A DNA stretch of 64,000 bases from Paenibacillus ihbetae (GCF_002741055.1 NZ_CP016809.1:1944501-2008500), one strand, 5' to 3'; counted from the first letter of the stretch, positions 1 to 9,467 are shown. A program made the numbers and translations. The notes: generated from the letters alone by a model not told the origin.

Positions 1-113
1 TGCGGCTCCCGGCAGGCAATTTCGATGCCGTCAAAACCAAGCGAAGCACTGACCGCCATCGCTTCCTTCAAATCGTAATCGATCAGCGAACCGCTGAAGG
101 CGGCTATCCTCAT
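1..113 (-). CDS. Sugar phosphate isomerase/epimerase-like protein, 5' part only
   Basis: Only the first 37 codons lie in the window; the rest is beyond base 1. The reading begins at the ATG complementary to 111-113 and gives an N-terminus with a short beta strand (MRIAAFSGSLIDYDL) followed by a helix and 'LGFDGIEI', the usual opening of xylose-isomerase-like TIM barrels, where the first strand and the G(F/Y)DGIE motif recur. It lies just downstream of the ABC permease on the same strand, 56 bases away, so it probably belongs to the sugar-uptake operon and acts on the imported sugar. The substrate cannot be told from this fragment. Family assignment is moderate; that it is coding is fairly sure. 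Confidence 0.6.
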   Translation of the reverse strand, partial: MRIAAFSGSLIDYDLKEAMAVSASLGFDGIEIACREP

Positions 114-169
114 TGTAGATCCTTCCCTTCCGGCGGCCGCCGCCCAAGGCAATGCCTCTGGCGGGACCG

Positions 170-994
170 TTATTTGATGCCGGCCATATTGTGATTCTGC
201 ACGAAATATTTTTCCGCGAACAGGAACACCAGCAGAATCGGCACCAGACTGACCAGCGCCGCGGCAATCATCAGCTGCTCATTTCCCGTCCACTGTCCGG
301 ACAGCGACAGAATCCCGATCGGCAGCGTGTATTTCTCATTGGATGTCAGGTAAATGACCGGCGTCAAAATTTCATTCCACTTGCCCATGAAGGTGAAGAT
401 CGCCAGCGTCGCCAGCGTTGGCCTGGCCATCGGGATAAAAATCCGCCAGTAAATCTGAAACGGATTGCAGCCTTCCATCTTTGCCGCTTCCTCGTACTCT
501 TTAGGTATATTCATGAAAGCCTGCCGCATGAGAAATATTCCGAACGGCTGGGCCAGCCACTCGATCACCCACAAGGGAGTCAGCGTATCCAGCATGTTCA
601 GCTCATTAAAAATCATAAAGTGCGGAATGATGATCACGACCGCGGGAATCATCATCGTGCCGAGCACCATGACGAACAGCGCGCTTTTCAGCGGAAAACG
701 CAGCCGGGCGAACGCATACCCTACCATCGAGCACGACAGCAGCGCCCCCGCAACCGACAAGCCCGCCACGATCACGCTGTTCACCGTATAGCCGCCGATA
801 TTTCCGAGCTTGAATACAGCCGCATAGTTCGACCATTGGAATACTTCGGGGATCCATCGGGGCGGAACGGTCGTGTATTCCCGATAGGTCTTGAGCGAGT
901 TCATCAATGCCGTCGCGAACGGCACCAGCATGATAAGCGAGCTTATGCCGATCAACAGGTAAGCGATGCCTCGCCCCAGCAGCTTATACTTCAT
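170..994 (-). CDS. Carbohydrate ABC transporter permease (MalG/CUT1 type)
   Basis: A 274-residue inner-membrane permease, the usual length for the MalG-like half of a CUT1 importer. Six hydrophobic segments are visible, and the cytoplasmic EAA loop that contacts the ATPase is present as EEAAKMEGCNPFQIYWRI, with the conserved Gly and the following 'IFIPMARP'. The start is the ATG complementary to 992-994, because GAAAGGAGG sits just upstream; in-frame codons further upstream have no ribosome site. It follows the partner permease at 1173-2138, and the binding lipoprotein lies before that. No ATPase is encoded here; CUT1 systems in Paenibacillus commonly share an MsmX-type ATPase encoded elsewhere (known for relatives, inferred here). 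Confidence 0.93.
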   Translation of the reverse strand: MKYKLLGRGIAYLLIGISSLIMLVPFATALMNSLKTYREYTTVPPRWIPEVFQWSNYAAVFKLGNIGGYTVNSVIVAGLSVAGALLSCSMVGYAFARLRFPLKSALFVMVLGTMMIPAVVIIIPHFMIFNELNMLDTLTPLWVIEWLAQPFGIFLMRQAFMNIPKEYEEAAKMEGCNPFQIYWRIFIPMARPTLATLAIFTFMGKWNEILTPVIYLTSNEKYTLPIGILSLSGQWTGNEQLMIAAALVSLVPILLVFLFAEKYFVQNHNMAGIK

Positions 995-1172
995 GCGAGC
1001 CCCTCCTTTCTGCACCAGCTGACTGCATAACGATCCTCGCCGAAGAAGCTGAACCAAGGAACTCCATGGCTCGAAGCCCCATAACCCTTCTCTTTCCTTC
1101 CGTAAAATATACCCTTCCACCGCAAACCGATCGCCGAAGCATCTTCCGTACAGACACACAAGATTTGCTTTG

Positions 1173-2138
1173 TCATTCGTAATGCACCCACTTCTTCTGG
1201 CCCCACAGCTGGATCAGCGTCAGCAGGAACAGGATCATGAACAGCACCCACGCAATCGCGGAAGCATAGCCCATCCGCATAAACGTGAAGCCTTCGCGGT
1301 ACAGATACAGCATGAGCACCAGACTGGAATGGTTCGGTCCTCCGGCCGCGCTGATATCCCCTCTTCCCGTCAGGACGTAGATCTGCTCAAATGCCTGGAA
1401 GGTAGAGATCGTGCTCATGATCAAAACCAGGAAGGTGGTTGGCGAGATCAAAGGAATCGTAATGTACCGGAATTTGCGGAGCGCCCCTGCCCCGTCAATC
1501 TCGGACGCCTCATACAAGTCGCCTGGCACGCTCTGCAGGCCGGCCAAATAAATGACCATAATATAGCCGATCCCCTTCCACACCGCGATCATCACGAGGA
1601 GCGGGATTGCCAGCTTCGGGTCCTGCAGCCAGCCTTGACCGGCAAGGCCCAGCTTCTGCAGCAGCATGTTCGCCAGACCGAAGCGCGGATTGAATATCGC
1701 GTCCGCGACATACAGAATGACGGTCCAGGAGGAGATGACCGGTATAAAATGCGCCATGCGGAACCACTTCAGCCCCTTCAGGCGCTGATTCAGAGCAACC
1801 GCCAGCACCAGCGCGAGGAAGGTCTGGAGCGGCACGAACAGCCCGGTGAAATAAAGCGTGTTCCACAGTGAACGCCAGAACATCGGATCGTCCGCCATCC
1901 GGCGGAAATTATCGAGCCCCGTCCACTCAGGCGGGTTCAGCATGTCGTAATCGGAGAAGCTGAAGTACAGCGATGCCGCGAGCGGCCCCGCCACAAACAC
2001 GATAAAATGGAGAATGTAGGGGGATGCCATCAGCAGCCCCCATCGTCCTTCATGGTCCCAGGTCCGTTTTCGGGCGGGTTTGCCGGGCGGTAACAGCTCG
2101 GCTTTTGGCTTTGTCTTATCGATCAGCGTGTTGCCCAT
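1173..2138 (-). CDS. Carbohydrate ABC transporter permease (MalF/UgpA type)
   Basis: A 321-residue permease, partner of the MalG-type protein that follows it. After a basic cytoplasmic N-terminus (about 30 residues, Lys/Arg-rich) come six membrane segments. The EAA motif reads EASEIDGAGALRKFRYITIP, close to the family consensus. The start ATG at 2136-2138 is preceded by GGGAG at good spacing. It lies 33 bases after the binding-protein gene, so the three genes are very likely one transcript. The sugar is unknown. The kinase/regulator pair transcribed divergently at 3733 probably senses it, as in many Paenibacillus YesMN-CUT1 loci (inference from gene order). Confidence 0.93.
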   Translation of the reverse strand: MGNTLIDKTKPKAELLPPGKPARKRTWDHEGRWGLLMASPYILHFIVFVAGPLAASLYFSFSDYDMLNPPEWTGLDNFRRMADDPMFWRSLWNTLYFTGLFVPLQTFLALVLAVALNQRLKGLKWFRMAHFIPVISSWTVILYVADAIFNPRFGLANMLLQKLGLAGQGWLQDPKLAIPLLVMIAVWKGIGYIMVIYLAGLQSVPGDLYEASEIDGAGALRKFRYITIPLISPTTFLVLIMSTISTFQAFEQIYVLTGRGDISAAGGPNHSSLVLMLYLYREGFTFMRMGYASAIAWVLFMILFLLTLIQLWGQKKWVHYE

Positions 2139-2171
2139 AGTCGCTCCCGCCTTTCTTGAGCAGATCTTGCA

Positions 2172-3533
2172 TTATTTTTTATAAAAATCGTCCAGCACCG
2201 TTTGAACCGCCGCATCAGCATCGCTCAATGCCTGATCAATCGTCGCATCTCCCAGGAATGCCCGCTCCGCGTTCTCGTTGAATTTGCCGACCCATTCCTC
2301 CCATACGGCGTTATTGTCCAGCGTCTGCGCGAATTCCAGGCTGTCGAGGAACGCCTTGCGGTTCGCCGGCTGCTCGCCCGCTTTCAGGAACACATCCGAC
2401 TGCGCAACGGATTTCTTGACCGGCACCGCTTCGCCAAGCTCCGTCCACTGCTTCTGCACCTCGTCCTCGGTCGCCCAGTATTTGATCCATTCCCAGGCGG
2501 CTTCCGCTTTCTTGTCACTCGATTTCTGGTTGATGACCCAGGAGTTCGCGATCACCGGGGATACCCGTTTGCCGTCAGGACCCTTCGGCAGCAGCGTCAC
2601 GTCATAGTTCAGCCCTGCCTCGTTCGCCGCCTGCACCCTTGCGTAAATGCCGATCCGCATCGCTGCCGATCCGCTCGGGAATACGGCCGTATTGCTCTGG
2701 AAGCTCTTCAAATCCACCGGGTCGGTAATGATCCCGCGCTGCATGCCGTCTACCATCCATTCGAAAGCCTGCTTGTTCTCCGGCGTGTTGACGATCGAAT
2801 TCTCGGCCTTCTCGTCAAGAACTCCACCGCCGTACGACTTCATTACCGAGAACCAGCCCTCGGTAATACTGAAGAACGTCAGGCCGAACTGATTGACGCT
2901 TGCCGGATCGAAACCGGCATCCTCGGCCGTTTTCCCTGCGGCATCGACCGTCAGCTTGGCTGCCGTCGACTTCAAATCCTCCCAGGTCCAATCCTCGGTA
3001 GGATAATCGACGCCTGCCTTATCGAACAGATCCTTGTTGTAGAACAGCACGCCGACCTGGATGCCTTGGGGCACGCCCCAATATCGGCCCTCCGCGTCCT
3101 TGTTGAAATCCAGACCGTAATAATCCTCGGCCTTCAGATCGCGGACGATCCAGTCGGTCAGATCCTTGGCCGCGCCGCGCTGCGCGTATTTCATCACGTA
3201 GACGCCGTCGGAGAGCCATACGTCCGGTGCCTGACCGGCCGCAATCTGGGTGTCCAGCTTCTGGTAGAACTGGCCGTACGGCGCGCTCTGCGTCTTCACC
3301 TTAATATTCGGATGCTGCTCCTCGAACCGGTCGATCAGCTCCTTCATCTTCGCGTCGGAGCTGTCGCTGGAGTAGTAGCCCAGCAAAATCTCTACCTGCT
3401 TTCCGCCGTCTTCCCCCTTGGGAGGAGAGGCCGCTCCGCCCTCCTTTTGCCCGCCTCCGCTGCAACCGCTTGCAAACACGGTTACAAGCAGCAAAGCGGC
3501 AAGCCAGCTGTACAAGCCTTTTCTTTTTTTCAC
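2172..3533 (-). CDS. Extracellular sugar-binding lipoprotein (family 1 SBP)
   Basis: A 453-residue solute-binding protein for the adjacent permeases. It begins with a GTG codon (complement of 3531-3533) behind a GGGGG ribosome site. The signal peptide is Lys/Arg-rich then hydrophobic and ends in the lipobox FASGC, with lipid-bearing Cys at about residue 24, followed by a Gly/Ser/Glu/Lys-rich linker. The mature part has the family 1 hallmarks: 'RFEEQHPNIKVKTQ' near the N-terminus, 'QAPDVWLSDG', 'GVPQGIQVGVLFYNKDLFDKAGV' and a Trp-rich C-terminal lobe. Ligand cannot be predicted safely. It is the first gene of the minus-strand operon. Confidence 0.95.
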   Translation of the reverse strand: MKKRKGLYSWLAALLLVTVFASGCSGGGQKEGGAASPPKGEDGGKQVEILLGYYSSDSSDAKMKELIDRFEEQHPNIKVKTQSAPYGQFYQKLDTQIAAGQAPDVWLSDGVYVMKYAQRGAAKDLTDWIVRDLKAEDYYGLDFNKDAEGRYWGVPQGIQVGVLFYNKDLFDKAGVDYPTEDWTWEDLKSTAAKLTVDAAGKTAEDAGFDPASVNQFGLTFFSITEGWFSVMKSYGGGVLDEKAENSIVNTPENKQAFEWMVDGMQRGIITDPVDLKSFQSNTAVFPSGSAAMRIGIYARVQAANEAGLNYDVTLLPKGPDGKRVSPVIANSWVINQKSSDKKAEAAWEWIKYWATEDEVQKQWTELGEAVPVKKSVAQSDVFLKAGEQPANRKAFLDSLEFAQTLDNNAVWEEWVGKFNENAERAFLGDATIDQALSDADAAVQTVLDDFYKK

Positions 3534-3657
3534 GATCGATTAACCCCCTGTCTTGATATTGTTATGGATTACTAGCATTGTAATGAATATCCCGGCGGCG
3601 GCCCATGTGCTTTCTTGACTCACTTGTGTATTCTTGCTCCGGGCTGCTGTTCTTTTA

Positions 3658-3685
3658 TTTACAACTTGTGTTTTTTTGCTACAAT
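3658..3685 (+). promoter_or_regulatory. Predicted sigma-A promoter for the kinase/regulator pair
   Basis: A -35 box TTTACA (3658-3663) and a -10 box TACAAT (3680-3685) are separated by 16 bases, about 48 bases before the sensor kinase start. It lies in the 199-base divergent region shared with the sugar-binding protein gene. I see no cre site in this divergent region. Confidence 0.5.
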
Positions 3686-3732
3686 GTTCCTTACAATCCA
3701 CACTCCATAACTGAAGGAAGGCGGATCCATAG

Positions 3733-5598
3733 ATGAACAAGCAGCGGATGTCCTTTGGCAATCTGACCATCAACCAGCGACTGTTCGTACTGATTATTGT
3801 ATTCATCGCTCTTCCATTCTTTCTGCTCGGCAGCTTCTGGTACCAGTCCTCCACCGAAGCCATCGAGAAATTCGCCGTCGACACGAACAAGCGCATTATC
3901 GAGCAGACCAACGTGTCGCTGGATTCCTATATCAACAATCTGGAGAATTCTACGTATCCCTTCATCCATAATCCGCAGATTCAACAGCTTCTGTCCGCTG
4001 CGCACTTAACTCCCTACCAGTATTTCCAGCTCGCCAAGAAAGTCGAAGACGATCTGTTCGCCCAGATGATCTACGGCCGATCCGATATCATCGGCATCTC
4101 GCTGGTTGCCGGCCACCAACGGCAGATCACCGATTACGAACAGGCTCCCGGATTGCTCGATATGGCGGAGATCCGCAAACGCAACCTGTCCTATCTCTCC
4201 CGGATGGATCAGCTGAGCGACTTTCAGATCCTGGGACTGAGCAAGGTTGGACCCACGCCGTCCTTGACCATTGCCCGGAAGCTCTATGACAACTCGTCCT
4301 TTCTGTACAAGGGCCTGCTGGTCGTTGATCTCAATCTGCAGCAAATCGCTGCGATCTGCACCAATGATTCCCTGGGCGGCTTCAACGTCTGGATTATGGG
4401 AAGCGAGGGGCAAATCATGTATCATCCCGATTCCAGCCTCATCGGAACCAAGGTCGAAGAAAGTCTGCTGAGACGCTTGGAGAGCCGCGGCTCCTCCTCC
4501 TTCTTTCGCCACCAGGATCCCGTCTCTCCCGCAGAAAAGATGGTGATCCATGAGCAATCGCGGATTGCCGGCTGGACCGTCGTTGCCGATCTTCCGCTGA
4601 ACAGCCTGATCGGCAATCTGATCATGCAGCGGAATTATTCCTTGGCTGCGGCCGCTGTGCTTATCGGCATCTCGCTGGCTCTCGTGGGGGGGTTCTCCCT
4701 GTCGTTGACACGGCCGCTTGTGATGCTGCAGAAGCTGATGGCCCGAGTGGAAAAGGGTGACTTTGTTCTGCCTGCCAAGACGCATTCATTCCGGAACAAT
4801 GAAATGCGCGCGGTTTTCCATAGCTTTTACCGAATGACGGATGAGCTCAAGCGTCTGATCCGGGAGGTTCATACCTCGCAGCTCAAAGAGCGCGAGCTGA
4901 TCATCAAACAGAAGGAGTCGGCGCTGCGGTCGATGCAATCCCACATCAACCCGCATTTTCTGTACAATTCCTTGGAAATCATCAACTCTTACGCTATCGC
5001 GGACAATCATATGGAGATCAGCCGCATGACGCGCGCGCTTGCCCATATGTTCCGTTACAATATTAGCCACGCCGGATCCATCGTCCTGCTCCGAGAGGAA
5101 CTTGCGCATATCCAGGCCTATCTGGAACTTCAGCAAGCCCGTTTCCGCAAGCTTGAAGTCGAGCTGGACGTCGATGAACGCTTCGTCACCCGGGTCCAGG
5201 CCGTCAGGCTGACGCTTCAGCCGATCGTCGAGAATGTGTTCATTCACGGATATCGCGGCAGAAAGCCCCGGTATATCGGCATCAGCGCGCGGGCCGAGAG
5301 CAGCTGCTTCGTCATCGTCATCCGCGATGAAGGCAGCGGCATGCCGCCGGAGAAGCTGACCCGGATTCGGCGGGCTCTGCAATCGGCGGTGTATCCGGGA
5401 GGAGATCTGCATGCAGAGGAACCGCAAGGGGAAGCCACGAGCGGCATCGGCCTCATGAACGTTCATGAGCGGCTTGCGCTTACCTTCGGTTCCGGATATG
5501 GGCTGCAGCTGATCCATTCTGCGCCGGACGAAGGTACCATCTTCGAAATCCGTCTTCCCTATACTGCTGACGAGGAGGCTTCGGCATGTACAAATTGA
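3733..5598 (+). CDS. YesM-type sensor histidine kinase
   Basis: A 621-residue membrane kinase of the HPK7 (YesM/LytS-like) class. One membrane helix spans about residues 17-38 and a second about 300-322. Between them is a roughly 260-residue extracellular sensor region (dCache-like in this family), and a HAMP linker follows the second helix. The His-kinase box SHINPHFLYNSLEIIN contains the phospho-acceptor His408. The ATPase domain shows VENVFIHGY (N box), DEGSGMP and GIGLMNVHERL (G boxes). It overlaps the response regulator by 13 bases, so the two are translationally coupled. Divergent to a sugar ABC operon, it most likely detects that sugar or its oligomers outside the cell (inference). Confidence 0.95.
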   Translation: MNKQRMSFGNLTINQRLFVLIIVFIALPFFLLGSFWYQSSTEAIEKFAVDTNKRIIEQTNVSLDSYINNLENSTYPFIHNPQIQQLLSAAHLTPYQYFQLAKKVEDDLFAQMIYGRSDIIGISLVAGHQRQITDYEQAPGLLDMAEIRKRNLSYLSRMDQLSDFQILGLSKVGPTPSLTIARKLYDNSSFLYKGLLVVDLNLQQIAAICTNDSLGGFNVWIMGSEGQIMYHPDSSLIGTKVEESLLRRLESRGSSSFFRHQDPVSPAEKMVIHEQSRIAGWTVVADLPLNSLIGNLIMQRNYSLAAAAVLIGISLALVGGFSLSLTRPLVMLQKLMARVEKGDFVLPAKTHSFRNNEMRAVFHSFYRMTDELKRLIREVHTSQLKERELIIKQKESALRSMQSHINPHFLYNSLEIINSYAIADNHMEISRMTRALAHMFRYNISHAGSIVLLREELAHIQAYLELQQARFRKLEVELDVDERFVTRVQAVRLTLQPIVENVFIHGYRGRKPRYIGISARAESSCFVIVIRDEGSGMPPEKLTRIRRALQSAVYPGGDLHAEEPQGEATSGIGLMNVHERLALTFGSGYGLQLIHSAPDEGTIFEIRLPYTADEEASACTN

Positions 5599-6674
5599 TG
5601 ATCATCGATGACGAATATGCGATTCATTTGAGTCTAAGAAAACTGACGGAGGCGTCGGGTCTTGGGATTGAAGTGGTGGCTGAAGCGGAGGATGGCGCCG
5701 AAGCGATGAAATTGATGGAGGAGACCTCGCCCGATATTATCGTGACGGATATTTGCATGCCCGAAATGGACGGACTCGAGTTCATCCGCAGGGTTAGGGA
5801 GAGCCGCAAGCATACGTTTATCCTGATTCTGTCAGGTCACGACAATTTCGAGTATGCCCGGCAGGCAATGCGCAGCGGGGTGTCCGACTTTCTGCTGAAG
5901 CCGGTCGACCCTGCCCAGTTTCATGCGGCGCTGGTGAAAGCCTGCGAAGAGCTGGACCGCCGGGTGGAGCGATTCTCCCGTCAGACCGCTTGGACGCTTG
6001 CCCAGCAGCGGTCGAAGGCACAGCTCGTCGACCTGCTCTGGTCGGCGCAGGAGCGGGAAGCCTTGGCGCTTGCGGGCGACATGATCGCCCATTTCGAAAC
6101 AGGCGGACCGGCGGATGTCAGTCTGCCGCACTATGCTCGAATGCTTATGCAGGAATTGCTGCTTTTGCTGGAGGAACGGGGATTAAAGCTGCCGGACGCG
6201 GAGCTTAGGAACGGCATGCACACCCCGGACATCGCGCAGGACGATGACAAGGAAGCCTGTCGACAGCGTCTTCTTAAGAGCATAAGCGAGACCATTTGTT
6301 GGATAAAAGGCATGCGGAATCTCGGATCGCATCACAATATCGTGAAAGCCAAGCAGTATATCGAGGAGAATTATGCGGCTGAGGATCTGTCCTTGCAGGA
6401 GGTGGCCGACTCGCTCGGGATGTCGGTGACCTACTTAAGCAGGACTTTCAAGAACGAGACCAGTATGAATTTCGTCAAGTATGTAACGCAGGTACGGATG
6501 GATAAAGCGAAGGAGCTGCTCGCGCAAGGCGGCTTGTCGGCGCAGGAGGCCGCATATCGCGTCGGATACTCGGACTATGTCCACTTCAGCAAAACGTTTA
6601 AAAAGGTGCATGGCCTTACCCCGTCGGAATTCCGAAAGCAGAGCAAGACCATGACGCAGGACCCGGCCCGATAA
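5586..6674 (+). CDS. YesN-type response regulator with AraC DNA-binding domain
   Basis: A 362-residue regulator: receiver domain at residues 1-120 with phospho-acceptor Asp55 (in VTDICMPEMDG) and the conserved Lys in 'LLKPVD'; a short middle part; then a C-terminal AraC/XylS double helix-turn-helix (about 260-355) with 'LSLQEVADSLGMSVTYLSRTFK' split across the first HTH and 'AAYRVGYSDYVHFSKTFKK' as the second. YesN proteins in Paenibacillus are often near 500 residues, so the linker here is short; nothing suggests truncation. It starts inside the kinase gene and should activate the divergent ABC operon when phosphorylated (inferred). Confidence 0.94.
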   Translation: MYKLMIIDDEYAIHLSLRKLTEASGLGIEVVAEAEDGAEAMKLMEETSPDIIVTDICMPEMDGLEFIRRVRESRKHTFILILSGHDNFEYARQAMRSGVSDFLLKPVDPAQFHAALVKACEELDRRVERFSRQTAWTLAQQRSKAQLVDLLWSAQEREALALAGDMIAHFETGGPADVSLPHYARMLMQELLLLLEERGLKLPDAELRNGMHTPDIAQDDDKEACRQRLLKSISETICWIKGMRNLGSHHNIVKAKQYIEENYAAEDLSLQEVADSLGMSVTYLSRTFKNETSMNFVKYVTQVRMDKAKELLAQGGLSAQEAAYRVGYSDYVHFSKTFKKVHGLTPSEFRKQSKTMTQDPAR

Positions 6675-6890
6675 AGCAGGGTGCCATTTAGATTGGAACT
6701 GTTTGATTAAATCACAGATGGCCGGAAATTCGGAGGGCGACTCGTTCAGATGGAGCGTTACCGGGATTTGAACCAAGGGCCGCTCATTCGAATGGAACGC
6801 TATAGGAGGAGTCGGCCGGGTCAGCCAGCAGCGGCGAAAGCTTGCTGCAGCACGGCTGAACGGCCTATATTCACAAGGATAAATTTTTCA

Positions 6891-7412
6891 CTAAGCTCCG
6901 GCCCATGCTGCTGCCCGCTCCAGCAGTCCGCTCACAAATGCATGCTTCTGATCCGAGTAGGATAACAAGGTCTGCGCACCGCGTTCAAGGATGTGCTTCT
7001 TCATGTCGCTGTAGCGCTGCGCTTCCTCGGGATGCTCACTCAAATAATCGCGGAGCAGCAGGTTGTTGTTCCAAAGCTCCCCTCGATATTGAACGACGTG
7101 CACATTGTAATCATGGAGGCCTCTTTGGCGAAAATATCGCCTTCCGGGAATACCGGCTTCGCCCAAATGCTCATAGCCGATGCCCTTCAGACGCCGGATG
7201 ATCTCATCCGCTGCAACGGACGGGTCCTCTACACCCACCAATATATCGATGATCGGCTTGGCGGTCATTCCCGGCACGGACGTGCTTCCGAAATGTTCGA
7301 TGGCCTTCGTCAACCCGCCGACGGCAAGCAGCAGGCGCTTCCGCTCCGAACGGTATAGTTCATTCCAGCTCTCATCATACGGTTCAAGGTGAACCGGTTC
7401 ATCGATCTGCAT
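6891..7412 (-). CDS. GrpB/UPF0157 family protein (nucleotidyltransferase-like)
   Basis: A 173-residue protein of the GrpB family, which has a nucleotidyltransferase fold but no well established reaction in Firmicutes. Seen in the sequence: 'VHLEPYDESWNELYRSERKRL' in pieces at the start, then 'IEHFGSTSVPGMTAKPIIDILVGV', which is the family signature with the GS motif and the paired Asp. The ATG at 7410-7412 is chosen because GGAGGA lies six bases upstream; a TTG and an ATG slightly upstream overlap that ribosome site. No clear operon partners: the 216 bases after the regulator gene and the 147 before the next gene look non-coding. Confidence 0.88.
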   Translation of the reverse strand: MQIDEPVHLEPYDESWNELYRSERKRLLLAVGGLTKAIEHFGSTSVPGMTAKPIIDILVGVEDPSVAADEIIRRLKGIGYEHLGEAGIPGRRYFRQRGLHDYNVHVVQYRGELWNNNLLLRDYLSEHPEEAQRYSDMKKHILERGAQTLLSYSDQKHAFVSGLLERAAAWAGA

Positions 7413-7559
7413 CGTCATTCCTCCGATCAAGCTTGTCGTCGCTACGCTCGGTGCGGCGCTGACCCGAAGCGGACGATGTCGGCGACAGGCAGCTCAGGAA
7501 GCTGCCCGGTGCCCATTACCCTATCATGCCTTATTGGCGTTATGGCAGGCAAGTGGACG

Positions 7560-8099
7560 TTAGTGCACCAGCTGCTTGACCCCTGCCTGGATGTGCTCCG
7601 CATACCGGGCGGCCTGCTCCCGAAACTGCTGAGACGTCAGTCGGTCCGCATCATACATAGCATAGGGCGGGAGGAATTTCCCCTTGCAGCGGGTCATCGT
7701 GGCCTGAATCGGCCGCAGCAGCTCGCTGACCGTAAACCAGTTATCCCCGCCTGCACGGTACCCGTTCTCCGAGCCGCCTACCGTTGTGGCAACCATAAAC
7801 TCCTTATCCTTCAGATGATTGCCGTCAGGGCCGAATGCCCATCCTGGTACCAATACATCATCGAACCATTTTTTCAAAAGCGGTGTGCAGCTGTACCAGT
7901 AAAACGGAAACTGGAATACGATCCGCTCGTACCCGAGCAGGAGCTCCTGCTCCCGCTTTACATCAATATGCCAATCCGGATATTCTTTATACAGATCGTG
8001 GATATGCACATTTTCTAGTCCTTGGATTGCATCAAGGAGCGCCCGGTTCGCACGGGAATTCTCCAAATTCGGGTGAGCAGCAATAACCAATATATTCAT
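7560..8099 (-). CDS. Flavodoxin-fold NAD(P)H quinone oxidoreductase
   Basis: A 179-residue cytosolic flavoenzyme of the NQO1/KefF/YwrO family, reducing quinones or nitro compounds with NAD(P)H through FMN. The N-terminal 'MNILVIAAHPNLENSRANRAL' region (read in two parts) is the FMN phosphate loop; 'YERIVFQFPFYWYSCTPLLKKWFDDVL' is the typical FMN/dimer segment; 'GWAFGPDGNHLKDKEFMVATTVGG' follows. The start at 8097-8099 is preceded by GGAGAGA; an in-frame ATG 15 bases upstream overlaps the ribosome site. It stands alone. Such genes are often induced by electrophiles, but no operator was recognised here. Confidence 0.9.
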   Translation of the reverse strand: MNILVIAAHPNLENSRANRALLDAIQGLENVHIHDLYKEYPDWHIDVKREQELLLGYERIVFQFPFYWYSCTPLLKKWFDDVLVPGWAFGPDGNHLKDKEFMVATTVGGSENGYRAGGDNWFTVSELLRPIQATMTRCKGKFLPPYAMYDADRLTSQQFREQAARYAEHIQAGVKQLVH

Positions 8100-8283
8100 G
8101 CGTTCTCTCTCCATTCCGGTTAGATGTTGTAGACACCCTCATTATGGTTGCGACCGGGACGTTTGAAAAGTACGCTCTTTTTTCGTACATGGTCCGTTTT
8201 TATGTACCTGGCACGGTTTTAGACCGGCTTATTTCAGTCATCCGTTTAAAAAACTGTCCCGGCCTTTAGCCACTTAGCCGCAC

Positions 8284-8313
8284 AAACGGCGCCCCCGATT
8301 GGAAGCGCCGTTT
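8284..8313 (-). terminator. Weak hairpin after the GH88 gene
   Basis: A perfect 9-base stem AAACGGCGC/GCGCCGTTT with a 12-base loop lies 36 bases past the stop of the glucuronyl hydrolase gene. No real U-run follows on either strand, so it is a weak terminator or an mRNA end-protecting hairpin. Confidence 0.4.
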
Positions 8314-8348
8314 GGATGCAAATTCAAAATAAAATCCCTGGTTTATTA

Positions 8349-9467
8349 CTAATACCAATACCCCTTGATTCCACGCTCAAGGCGGACAAGTGCCTCCAGA
8401 TAATAATAATCGCCCCAGATCATATAATCATTCGGAGCCCGGTCCCCCCTTACATGGTACGAGCCATGCTTGAGCAGCCCTTCTGCGTCCGGCAAATCGA
8501 TCGTGGCATAGCGCTCAACGAGTGATTTCATGCTGCGGTTCAGCGCATCTTCAAACAGGGCCCGATCCGGATCGGTGTCACCCATCAACTCCAGCAGCTC
8601 AAGCAGGCCGCAGGCCGTAATCGCCGAGGCCGAGCTGTCGCGCGGTGTGCCGTCCTCAACCGGAACATCGAAATCCCAGTAAACCACCGCATCCTCAGGC
8701 AGACGATCGATAAAATAACGGGCCATACGCTTCGACGTTGCCAAGAAATCGGCTTGCTTCGTATATTTATAAGCCAGTGCAAAACCGTAAATTCCCCATG
8801 CCTGGCCGCGGGTCCATGTCGATCCGTCCCGGTAGCCCTGGTGGGTGCCTCCACGCAGAGCATTTCCATTGCCGGTGTCGAAGTAGAAGGTATGATAGGA
8901 AGACCCGTCTCCCCGTACCAGAAACTTTTGGCTCTTGAGAGCATGCTTCATTGCCACATCATAATACTTGGCATCGCCTGTCTGCTCATGCGCCCAGAAC
9001 AGAAGCGGGAGATTCAGCAGACAATCGATAATGATCCGTCCCCCATTTTCGGGATCATCCTCTTTCCCCCATGCCTGGATAACCCCGATCTTGGGCCTCC
9101 ACCGTGCTAATAAAGCATCGGCCGCCTGGAGCGCAAGCTCGCGCGCAGCCCGGCTCCTTGTTACACGCCACTGCGCAACCGCGGACAATGAGTATAAAAA
9201 TCCGATATCATGATGATCCAGCTCGATATGATGATCCAGACGATGCTTGAAGCTGGCTAAATAGGATTCGGCTGCTTCTTTATAGAACGGGTCCTGTCCA
9301 AACTCATAGGCGAGCCACATCATGCCGGTATAAAAGCCTTCGATCCAGTCGTCGTTATCCCCCCAGTCGTAGCGCTGCCCTTCGATGATGTGAGGCAACT
9401 TTCCAGGGTGCTTTTGAATATTTTGTTTGATTTTGACGAGGGCGTCCTCAATCGCAAACTTCCACAT
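8349..9467 (-). CDS. Unsaturated glucuronyl hydrolase, GH88
   Basis: A 372-residue cytoplasmic enzyme (no signal peptide) that hydrates and so cleaves the unsaturated uronic acid left at the non-reducing end by polysaccharide lyases. It has the alpha6/alpha6-barrel pattern and the two catalytic-site Asp regions of the Bacillus GL1 enzyme: 'LDHHDIGFLYSLSA' with Asp87 and 'NGGRIIIDCLLNLPLLFWA' with Asp148. 'GSTWTRGQAWGIYG' and 'YMIWGDYYYLEAL' near the end are also typical. The gene stands alone; no polysaccharide lyase or transporter is adjacent, so its oligosaccharide must come from elsewhere. A cre-like site about 100 bases upstream suggests glucose repression. Confidence 0.95.
   Translation of the reverse strand: MWKFAIEDALVKIKQNIQKHPGKLPHIIEGQRYDWGDNDDWIEGFYTGMMWLAYEFGQDPFYKEAAESYLASFKHRLDHHIELDHHDIGFLYSLSAVAQWRVTRSRAARELALQAADALLARWRPKIGVIQAWGKEDDPENGGRIIIDCLLNLPLLFWAHEQTGDAKYYDVAMKHALKSQKFLVRGDGSSYHTFYFDTGNGNALRGGTHQGYRDGSTWTRGQAWGIYGFALAYKYTKQADFLATSKRMARYFIDRLPEDAVVYWDFDVPVEDGTPRDSSASAITACGLLELLELMGDTDPDRALFEDALNRSMKSLVERYATIDLPDAEGLLKHGSYHVRGDRAPNDYMIWGDYYYLEALVRLERGIKGYWY

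Noticed and set aside
2202..3575. 457-codon plus-strand frame
   Set aside because: Antisense shadow of the sugar-binding lipoprotein gene.
3534..3732. cre site in the first ABC operon's divergent region
   Set aside because: I looked for WTGNAANCGNWNNCW on both strands and found no good match.
6750..6965. Small plus-strand gene starting MERYRDLNQ
   Set aside because: No ribosome site, runs into the GrpB gene on the other strand, composition unlike neighbouring genes.
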